A stretch of DNA of 64,000 nucleotides from Methanofollis formosanus. Lineage in GTDB: Archaea; Halobacteriota; Methanomicrobia; Methanomicrobiales; Methanofollaceae. The notes beneath the pieces were generated by a model. The model was not told where the DNA came from. It saw only the letters and a list, made by a program, of their open reading frames with translations, and did no database searches. Made by a program: the position numbers and the translations under genes. The stretch is from positions 1,122,789 through 1,186,788 of the forward strand of contig NZ_CP037968.1 of the NCBI RefSeq assembly GCF_019633745.1, written 5' to 3'. The stretch's first letter is position 1. Each line of letters opens with the position of its first letter. Of the stretch, positions 17,889-25,800 are shown one piece after another.

Positions 17889-18626
17889 TCACTCCCACGT
17901 ATATTTCCCGGCAAACGGCCTGGCGCTCGCCGGTCCGATCCTGGTGTACTCGTCCGCCAGGAGGGACGCCGCATCGCACCCGAAGTGCCGGCAGTACTCC
18001 TCGACGAGCGGCCTGATCCGGGTGCGCTCCTCCTCGCCGAAGGGCTTCTTCACCGCACCCACGGCCAGACACCGGTCGTCGACCTCGCCCCTGACATAGA
18101 TCTCGCCGCCATGGATCCCGCTGGCAAGCCCCCGTTCGGCAAAGGGCTCTTTTGAGCCCCGTCTCAGGAGGAGGATCGTCCCGCCGGCCATATATTCGCC
18201 GAGGAAAGCCCGCGCCTCCCCGCCGACGACCAGGTACGGGTGGCGGGCATTGTAGGCCTTCATGTGGATCCCGCCGCGGTACCCGATATCGTCCCTGACA
18301 AAGACCATCCCGCCCCGCATCGAATGGGCGACGGCGTCCCCCGCGCTCCCGTGGATGACCAACCGTCCCGCCTCCATCGTGTTCCCGGGCGCATGGTCGG
18401 CATTGCCGTGGACGAACACCGTCGGCCCCCGCATAAACATCCCGATGTCGCCGCCCGGCACACCGTTCACCGTGAGCGTCACCTCGCCCACCAGACCGTC
18501 GGCGATGAACCGCTGGCCCAGCACATGCTCGAGGACGATCTCGTCCTCGCCGGCGGCCACCGCCTCGCGCACCTGCCGGTTGAGGGGGGTGTAGTGAAGA
18601 TCCGTCGCATCGATTCTCATAACCAT
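17889..18626 (-). CDS. Glutamate synthase domain 3 (GXGXG) protein
   Basis: The 245-residue protein is built on repeated glycine-rich beta-helix turns (GVPGGDIGMFMRGPTVFVHG, GNTMEAGRLVIHGSAGD, MRGGMVFVRDDIGYRGG), the GXGXG domain that forms the C-terminal structural part of bacterial GltB. Its ATG begins 2 bases after the stop of the FMN subunit gene. In archaea the three glutamate synthase domains are separate polypeptides; this one has no catalytic residues of its own and is expected to scaffold the complex. A second ATG two codons downstream (18620) is an alternative start. Confidence 0.88.
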   Translation of the reverse strand: MVMRIDATDLHYTPLNRQVREAVAAGEDEIVLEHVLGQRFIADGLVGEVTLTVNGVPGGDIGMFMRGPTVFVHGNADHAPGNTMEAGRLVIHGSAGDAVAHSMRGGMVFVRDDIGYRGGIHMKAYNARHPYLVVGGEARAFLGEYMAGGTILLLRRGSKEPFAERGLASGIHGGEIYVRGEVDDRCLAVGAVKKPFGEEERTRIRPLVEEYCRHFGCDAASLLADEYTRIGPASARPFAGKYTWE

Positions 18627-18628
18627 CT

Positions 18629-20140
18629 TCACGCCCCCGCCGGCACGACATCCAGCACCTGCAACATCCCCTCGTCGAGCATATAGCCGCGCAACCGGTC
18701 GCGGTTGCCCCGCAGACTCTCGATCGCGTTGATCCCGGCTGCGCCCATCAACTCGGAGACCTCCATGGTCCACGCCTCGATGAGGTTGGCGACATGCACC
18801 GCCTCCTTCTCCGGGTCGAGACGGGCGACCAGGTCGGGGCGCTGGGTGGCGATCCCCCACGGGCAGAGCCCGCGGTAGCAGTTGCCGCAGACCCGGCACC
18901 CCATCGCCACCAGGGCCGCGGTCCCGATATAGATCGCGTCGGCACCGAGGGCGATCGCCTTGGTCACATCGGCGGCGTTCCTGATCCCGCCGCTCGCGAT
19001 GACCGAGATCTCGTTTCGCACCCCCTGATCGCGGAGTTTGGCGTCCACCGCCGAGACCGCCGCCTCGATCGGGATGCCCACGTGGTCGCGGAAGACCTTC
19101 GGCGCCGCCCCGGTCCCGCCGCGGAAGCCGTCGACCACCACGGCGTCGGCACCCGACCTGGCGATCCCGGCCGCGATCGCCGCGGCGTTGTGGACGGCGG
19201 CGATCTTGACGAAGACCGGCTTTTTCCACTCGGTCGCCTCCTTGAGCGAGCGCACCAGCTGCGCCAGATCCTCGATGGAGTAGATATCGTGGTGGGGCGC
19301 CGGACTGATCGCGTCGCTCCCGAGCGGGATCATCCTGGTGCAGGAGACGTCGGCGCAGACCTTCTCGCCGGGGAGGTGCCCGCCGATCCCGGGCTTGGCG
19401 CCCTGTCCGATCTTGATCTCGACGGCCGCTCCGCGTTCGAGATAGTCGATCCCGACCCCGAACCGTCCCGAGGCCACCTGCACGATGAGGCGGTCCTGGT
19501 ACGGGTAGAGGTCAGGGTGCATCCCGCCCTCGCCGGTCCCCATAAACGTCCCGGTCTTATGCACGGCCCTGGCCAGGGCGAGCTGGGCGTTGAGCGAGAT
19601 CGCCCCGTAACTCATGTGCCCGATCATAATCGGGGTCTCGAGCATGAGGTTGGGAGTGAGCTTCGTCTCCAGTTCCACATCGCCGGCCCCGGTCCGGGAG
19701 AACTCCAGCTTCCTCGGCTTCTTGCCCAGATAGGTCCGCAACTCCATCGGTTCCCTGAGCGGGTCGATGGAGGGGTTGGTGACCTGGCAGGCATCCAGGA
19801 GGAGGCGGTCGAAGATCGAAGGGAGAGGTTGGGCATTGCCCATCCCGGCCAGGATGATCTTTCCGGTCCGCGCCTGGTTGAAGATCGCCTCCCGCGCCTC
19901 GGCGGTCCAGACCGGGTGGGAGCGGTAGTCCACCGGCCGCTCCTCCAGGCTGATCGCATCGCGCGGGCACATGGCGATGCAGCGATGGCATGCCGTGCAG
20001 TTCCTGGAGACCGCGGTGATCCGGTCCCCTTCCCATCGGAACGTCCCATACGGGCAGTTCTCGATGCACCGCCCGCACTCCATGCACCGGTCGCGGTCGA
20101 TGGTGACCCGGTACTTCACAGGGACACTCCCGAGCACCAT
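18629..20140 (-). CDS. gltB: Glutamate synthase FMN/Fe-S catalytic subunit with N-terminal ferredoxin
   Basis: In 503 residues, two 4Fe-4S motifs (CMECGRCIENCP, CTACHRCIAMCP; about 19-63) precede the FMN-binding TIM barrel of glutamate synthase. Family marks are SYGAISLNAQLALARA, GEGGMHP, IKIGQGAKPGIGGHLPG, the Fe-S-coupled GCRVCGNCYRGLCPWGIAT and the phosphate-binding GGIRNAADVTKAIALGADA. The enzyme combines NH3 and 2-oxoglutarate to glutamate. The start ATG overlaps the amidotransferase stop. The ferredoxin head plus the F420 beta subunit in the operon suggest an F420H2 or ferredoxin electron path. Confidence 0.92.
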   Translation of the reverse strand: MVLGSVPVKYRVTIDRDRCMECGRCIENCPYGTFRWEGDRITAVSRNCTACHRCIAMCPRDAISLEERPVDYRSHPVWTAEAREAIFNQARTGKIILAGMGNAQPLPSIFDRLLLDACQVTNPSIDPLREPMELRTYLGKKPRKLEFSRTGAGDVELETKLTPNLMLETPIMIGHMSYGAISLNAQLALARAVHKTGTFMGTGEGGMHPDLYPYQDRLIVQVASGRFGVGIDYLERGAAVEIKIGQGAKPGIGGHLPGEKVCADVSCTRMIPLGSDAISPAPHHDIYSIEDLAQLVRSLKEATEWKKPVFVKIAAVHNAAAIAAGIARSGADAVVVDGFRGGTGAAPKVFRDHVGIPIEAAVSAVDAKLRDQGVRNEISVIASGGIRNAADVTKAIALGADAIYIGTAALVAMGCRVCGNCYRGLCPWGIATQRPDLVARLDPEKEAVHVANLIEAWTMEVSELMGAAGINAIESLRGNRDRLRGYMLDEGMLQVLDVVPAGA

Positions 20141-21189
20141 CAGCGCACCCTCCCGATCACCGGTTCGCCGGCGCCAGGCATCCAGACACGGTCCAGTTCG
20201 GGGGCCATTCTGCGGATCGCCGCTTCTTCGCTGGAGATGTAGAGGCGGTCCCCCTCCTCGGCGGCGACCAGGGGCCTGAGTTTGATCCGGTCGGTGAACC
20301 CGACGATCCCGTCGCGGTTGGCGACCACGATCGCAAACGGGCCGTTCATCATCGCAGAACCGTAGGTGAGACGGATGGCCCGGTACAGGTCTTTCTCACG
20401 CTCGGGCATCTCGTCGATCTCGTCCCAGAACGGCGGGGCAAGCGCACGGACGGCGAGTTCATCGTCGAGGCCGTGCCGCCGGGCCAGCAGGTCGACCAGG
20501 TAGGCCACCACCTCGGTGTCGGTGAACATCGTGCACTTGTACCCGAAACTCTCGATGTACCGGCGGTTGGTACCATAACTGGTGATCTCGCCGTTGTGGA
20601 CGACGCTCCAGTCCAGGAGGTTGAAGGGGTGGGCCCCGCCCCACCAGCCCCGGGTGTTGGTCGGGTAGCGGTTGTGGGCAAGCCAGATATAGCCCTTATA
20701 GTCCTGGATACGATAGAAGTCGGCGACCTCTTCGGGCCATCCGGCCGCCTTGAAGACCCCGATGTTCTTGCCAGAGGAATAGATCAGGGTCCCGGGTATT
20801 GTGGTGTTCACCTTCATCACCAGATAGGTGACGATGTCCTCCTCGGGCGAGGGGGTACCGGTCATCAGCGAGGCGTCGGGCCTGAAGAAATAACGCCACG
20901 GGGTGTGAACCTTCTTCAGGCGCGGCTGCTCGTAGGTCGGGATCTCTTCTTCATGGACGATTGCTCCCCAGGTCTCGAGGAGGGTGTCCAGCGAAGCCTT
21001 GGTCTCGATGATGTTGTCGAAGAAGACATGGAGGGCGTAGCAATCGGCATACTCAGGATAGGCACCGTACACTGCATACCCGGCACCTTCCCCGCTGCCC
21101 CGTTCATTCATCATCGAGAGAGCATCTTTGATTCTGGCGCCGTCCATCGCCGCCCCCGAACGGTCGACGACGCTGATGATTCCACACAT
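20140..21189 (-). CDS. gltA: Glutamate synthase amidotransferase (class II glutaminase) subunit
   Basis: Starting at 21189 gives [12 protein letters not shown], placing the catalytic Cys at position 2 as class II amidotransferases require; the longer frame from 21207 would bury it. The Ntn-type glutaminase core shows [10 protein letters not shown] and [18 protein letters not shown]. It releases ammonia from glutamine for the FMN subunit encoded next (1-base overlap). It is the first gene of a four-gene operon reading away from glnA. The shared 93-base gap contains a TATATA box usable on both strands and a hairpin (AGCACCACCC / GGGTGGCGGTGCT). Confidence 0.9.
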   Translation of the reverse strand: MCGIISVVDRSGAAMDGARIKDALSMMNERGSGEGAGYAVYGAYPEYADCYALHVFFDNIIETKASLDTLLETWGAIVHEEEIPTYEQPRLKKVHTPWRYFFRPDASLMTGTPSPEEDIVTYLVMKVNTTIPGTLIYSSGKNIGVFKAAGWPEEVADFYRIQDYKGYIWLAHNRYPTNTRGWWGGAHPFNLLDWSVVHNGEITSYGTNRRYIESFGYKCTMFTDTEVVAYLVDLLARRHGLDDELAVRALAPPFWDEIDEMPEREKDLYRAIRLTYGSAMMNGPFAIVVANRDGIVGFTDRIKLRPLVAAEEGDRLYISSEEAAIRRMAPELDRVWMPGAGEPVIGRVR

Positions 21190-21246
21190 AATCCGCTCCA
21201 GCACCACCCGACAGGGTGGCGGTGCTCGTTACCCATAGCTCCAGTA

Positions 21247-21260
21247 ACCATATATAGTAT
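21247..21260. promoter_or_regulatory. TATA box between glnA and the glutamate synthase operon
   Basis: ACCATATATAGTAT is nearly symmetric. For glnA it lies 23-36 bases before the ATG, implying a very short leader; for the divergent operon it lies about 58-71 bases before the start. Confidence 0.6.
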
Positions 21261-21265
21261 TGGGT

Positions 21266-21279
21266 GGAACCATGTTTCC
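21266..21279 (+). promoter_or_regulatory. NrpR-type operator at the glnA promoter
   Basis: GGAACCATGTTTCC matches GGAA-N6-TTCC exactly. It lies between the TATA box and the glnA ATG (3 bases away), over the expected transcription start. Together with the amt site it points to common nitrogen control. Confidence 0.78.
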
Positions 21280-21282
21280 ATT

Positions 21283-22611
21283 ATGCCAGCCGACGAGGTT
21301 ACAGCACTGCTGGAGAGAATCGAAGCAGACGGCGTCAAATTCATCCGTCTGCAGTTTTCCGACCTCCAGGGACAACCGAAAAACGTGGCGATCCCCCCCA
21401 TCCAGGCAGAGAAGGCACTGACCGATGGCATCTCATTCGACGGTTCATCGATCGAGGGTTTCGCCAGGATCGAAGAGTCCGACATGGTGCTGAAGCCCGA
21501 CATGGCGACCTACACCCTCCTCCCCTGGAGGAAGGAAGAAGGACGGGTCGCCCGTTTCATCTGCGACGTCCATCTCCCGGACGGGAGGCCGTTCGAGGGG
21601 GACCCGCGGCAGATCCTCAAGAAGGTCGTGGCCGACGCCGCAAAGGACGGATACGAGTTCAACACCGGACCCGAACTGGAGTTCTTCCTCTTCAAGATGA
21701 TCAACGGCAGGCCGTCCCTCGAGTTCCAGGACCATGGCGGCTACTTCGACCTCGCCCCCACCGACCTCGCCGAGAACGTGAGGCGGGCCATCGTCCTCGC
21801 GCTCACCGAAATGGGCTTCGTGGTCGAGGCCTCGCACCACGAGGTAGCCAAGAGCCAGCACGAGATCGACTTCAAGTACGGACCCGCACTCCAGACCGCG
21901 GATAACGTGGTCTCCTTCAAGTTCGCCACCAAGACGATCGCCCTCATGAACGAACTCCATGCCACCTTCATGGCCAAGCCGATCTACGGGATCAACGGGA
22001 GCGGGATGCACACCAACTGTTCGCTCTTCAAAGACGGCGAGAACGCCTTCTATGACCCCGACGCACCGCGCCAGCTCTCGGAGACCGCCCTGCACTTCAT
22101 CGGTGGCGTCCTGAAGCATGTCAGGGGGATCACCAGGATCGCCAACCCGACCATCAACTCGTACAAGCGCCTGGTGCCGGGCTACGAGGCCCCGGTCTAC
22201 ATCTCGTGGAGCGCCTCGAACCGGACGGCCCTCTGCCGCGTTCCCTCGCCCCGCGGCAAGTCCACCAGGATGGAACTGCGCAGCCCGGACCCGACCTGCA
22301 ATGCCTATCTCACCTTTGCGGTCATCCTCGCCGCGGGGATGGACGGCGTGCGCAACCGGATCGAACCGCCGGTAAGCGCCGACCAGAACATCTTCGAGCT
22401 CTCGAAGGAGGAGAGACTGGCCGCCGGGATCGACACCCTGCCCGACAACCTCCTCGAGGCGAACGAGTACCTGCTGAAGGACGAACTCCTCTGCTCGGTC
22501 CTCGGGCCCCACGTCGTCGAGAACCTCACCAGGCTTGCCGAGATGGAGTGGGACAGTTACCGGTCGATGGTCCATCCCTGGGAAGTGGACCAGTACTTCT
22601 ACCAGCACTGA
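21283..22611 (+). CDS. glnA: Glutamine synthetase type I
   Basis: From the ATG at 21283 the product has 442 residues, normal for GlnA I-alpha. Marks are SFDGSSIEGFARIEESDM (near 49-66), the metal-binding region NTGPELEFFLF, the flexible loop/ATP region INGSGMHTNCSLF and the C-terminal SPRGKSTRMELRSPDPTCN. It makes glutamine from glutamate, NH3 and ATP and pairs with the divergent glutamate synthase to form the GS-GOGAT cycle. No adenylylation loop of the I-beta type is evident. Expression is likely controlled by NrpR through the adjacent operator. A frame extending back to 20473 is antisense to gltA and was rejected. Confidence 0.97.
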   Translation: MPADEVTALLERIEADGVKFIRLQFSDLQGQPKNVAIPPIQAEKALTDGISFDGSSIEGFARIEESDMVLKPDMATYTLLPWRKEEGRVARFICDVHLPDGRPFEGDPRQILKKVVADAAKDGYEFNTGPELEFFLFKMINGRPSLEFQDHGGYFDLAPTDLAENVRRAIVLALTEMGFVVEASHHEVAKSQHEIDFKYGPALQTADNVVSFKFATKTIALMNELHATFMAKPIYGINGSGMHTNCSLFKDGENAFYDPDAPRQLSETALHFIGGVLKHVRGITRIANPTINSYKRLVPGYEAPVYISWSASNRTALCRVPSPRGKSTRMELRSPDPTCNAYLTFAVILAAGMDGVRNRIEPPVSADQNIFELSKEERLAAGIDTLPDNLLEANEYLLKDELLCSVLGPHVVENLTRLAEMEWDSYRSMVHPWEVDQYFYQH

Positions 22612-22626
22612 GAGAGATCTCTCCTC

Positions 22627-22632
22627 TTTTTT
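22627..22632 (+). terminator. T-run after glnA
   Basis: Six T (CCTCTTTTTTCAG) lie 15 bases downstream of the glnA stop. Confidence 0.4.
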
Positions 22633-22754
22633 CAGTCGCGCTCCGGCTCCGCTCCGGGCCACCACACCGGCCCGTTTCAGGAGGGGACCGGCTGCCTGAG
22701 CGGCAGAAACCTATTTATGCAACCTCCCCAGAGTTCAACGAGTTAAATAACCCC

Positions 22755-22770
22755 AATATGGGCCCATATT
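22755..22770. promoter_or_regulatory. Perfect 16-bp palindrome upstream of the PKD surface protein
   Basis: AATATGGGCCCATATT is a perfect inverted repeat in the AT-rich leader of the gene starting at 22881. It is followed by TATA-like stretches (CTTAAAATAAAG near 22793, ACATAAATAATTC near 22853). It may be an operator. Confidence 0.45.
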
Positions 22771-22880
22771 TTAATATTGCGTCAATAATGTACTTAAAAT
22801 AAAGATCTGGCCAATTTAAGAGCATTTTTCACCCAATCACCCATATCTATCACATAAATAATTCACAGACTGGTTGAACT

Positions 22881-25800
22881 ATGTACCGAAGTAAACAAGA
22901 TTTCTATACCCACGCGGCCGCCCTGGCCGTGGCCGTCACGCTTCTCTGTTGCGTGCTGGTCATGCCCGCGGCCGCAGAGGACACGGGCCTCGGGGCGGCG
23001 GTCGACGCTCCGGGTCTTGTATGGACGACCGACACCTCCACGAAGGCGTGGACGGTCGATACCGAACACGCTGTGAAAGGCGGGAGCTCCGTCAGGAGCG
23101 GGCCGGATTTAAGCTTTGGCGACTCGAAGATCGAGACCACGGTCATCGGCCCCGGCACGCTCTCCTTCTCCTGGGATGTCCACTCTCCTTCAAGCGACTA
23201 TTACAAGTTCTCCATTGACGGCACCGATCAGAAGCAGATCGGAGGCACCGAGTCTGTCTGGACAGAGGAGTCCTTCAGGATCGCTTCTGGCGAACACACG
23301 CTCACCTGGACCTATCACAAGGGGGGTTTCGGTGTCAAGAACGAGAATGGCGGATGGCTCGACGCGGTCACCTTCACCGCGGGCGACTACACCGACTTCT
23401 CCGCCAATGTCACTTCGGGTATGACGCCCCTGGCCGTGCAGTTCACCGACCTCTCCACCGGCGACGTGAGCGAATGGGAGTGGGACTTCGGCGACGGCTC
23501 AGCGCACGTCACCACCCAGGACGCGACCCACGTCTACGAGAAGGCCGGCACGTACGAGGTCACCCTCACCGTCCAGAGAGCAGGAGCCTCTGAGACCGAG
23601 ACGAAGAGCGGGTACATCACCGTGCTCAAGAGCCAGACCCTTGCCGAGGCCGTGGACGCACCCGACCTCACCCTGACCACCGGCGGCGACGCGGAATGGT
23701 CTGTCGATACCACCGAGAGTGTCGCCGGCGAGACCAGCATCAGGAGCGGTCTGCTCGCGAGTTCTCAGTCCACCCAGGTGGAGACCACCGTCACCGGGCC
23801 TGCGACCCTCTCCTTCGACTGGAAGGTCAAGCCCCAGAAAGTCATGTGGTCCACGTACGGCGAACTCGAGTTCGCGGTCGACGGCGCGACCTCCTCCGAC
23901 GACCTCTATAAGAAGATCCGGTCGGACGACGGCTGGCACCACGAGACCTTCGACCTCGGCGACGGGGAGCACACCGTCAAATGGACCTACTCCACCACAT
24001 CCTCGGACAAACCCGAGAACGGCGGATGGATCGACAACGTGACGGTTGAGTCCGCAACGCCCAAACCGCCTCTTCCCACCCTGGGCGAGGCCCTGGACGC
24101 CGCTGACCTCACCTGGACCACCGGCGGCGACGACGATTGGGTCGTCGAGGACGGCAACGGCTTCGGCGGCAGTTGCGCCAGGAGCGGCGAGGCCTTTTAC
24201 GGTTGTGACGGTTCCTGGATCGAGACCACCGTCACCGGGCCGGGCACCCTGAGTTTTGCCTGGAATGTCTCGTCAGGCTACGACGAGAGCGAAGACCTCA
24301 ACGACCCCTGGTCTTCCGACCTGCTCAGGTTCACCATCGACGGCGAGACTCAGAAGAACATCGCCGGCGAAGACTTCGCCTGGACGACCGAGTCCTTTAC
24401 GATCGGCGAGGGCGAACACACTCTCAGATGGCACTATCTCGAAGCCGGCGGGAACTATGCCGGCGAAGACCGCGGCTGGCTCGACCACGTCGCCTTCACC
24501 CCGAAGGCGCCCGCGCCAACCACCCTCAAAGCGGCCCTGGACGCCCCGAACCTTGAGTGGGCCACATCCGGAGCATCAGAGTGGACCATCGACACGGCGA
24601 ACGGCGTGAAGGGCGGCGGTTGTGCACGGAGCGGCCCTCTCACTTATTTCTACGACCAATCCGACCTCATGACCTCGGTCACCGGTCCGGGCACCCTCAC
24701 CTTCTGGTGGAATGTCTCCTGCAGTGAGTGGGACAGTTTCTACCTCGCGATCGACGGGGAAGACACCGTCGACATCGCCGGCACCGACCGCACCTGGGAG
24801 GAGCGGACCGTCGAGATCGCACCCGGCACTCATCAGCTCACCTGGTCCTTCATCAGGATGAACTATGATGAGCCCGAAGGCGAGGACTGTGGGTGGCTTG
24901 ACAACGTCTCCTACACCCAGGAGATCGTCACCGCCTTCACCGCCAACACCACCGCCGGCGACGCCCCCCTCGCCGTGCAGTTCACCGACCAGAGCACCGG
25001 CAACCCGACCGCCTGGCACTGGGACTTCGGCGACGGCACCACCTCCGACGAGCAGCACCCGGCCCACATCTTCGAGGCCGGCACCTACGACGTCTCCCTG
25101 ACCGTCACCAGAGACGGCGTGGAGGAGACCGGGGCGAAGACCGGGTACATCCACTCGATCGGCGAGGTCACCCTTGCCGAGGCCTTCGACGCCCCTGACC
25201 TCGCGTGGACCACCGGCGGCAACGCCACCTGGTCGGTCGTGAAGGGCCCCGAGTATGTCGGGTACAGTGCCGGCAAGAGCGCCGGGGCACTGGCCTGTAG
25301 CCAGAACTCCTGGGTCCGGACCACGGTCGCCGGCCCCTGCATCCTCTCCTTCGACTGGAAGGTGAACCCCGGCAAGTACTCCGGGATGCCTCTGGGCAAG
25401 ATGGAGTTCGCGGTCGACGACGCCGACCAGTACGACGATCTCTACAAGAAGATCCAGTGGGCCTCTGACTGGTCCCATGAGACCTACCACATCGGCCACG
25501 GCACCCACACCATCACCTGGACCTACTCCACCTCCATGACCGAGAAGGAAGAGAACGGCGGCTGGCTCGACAATGTCACCTACACCTACGGCGGCGGCGA
25601 ACCGGTCGTGGACTTCGTCACCAACGTGACCGAGAACCGCGGCATGGCACCCCTGGCCGTCGAGTTTGCCGACAACTCCACCGGTTTCCCGACCGCATGG
25701 AACTGGGACTTCGGCGACGGTTCGGCACCGGTCACCACCGAGAGCGCCGCCCATGTCTATACCAGGCCGGGCGAGTACCCGGTCACCCTGACGGTCACCA

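Noticed and set aside
16870-18651. 593-residue version of the F420 beta subunit
   Set aside because: The first 256 codons are out-of-frame translation of the GXGXG gene; the true start is MAEKNYKDLE at 17883.
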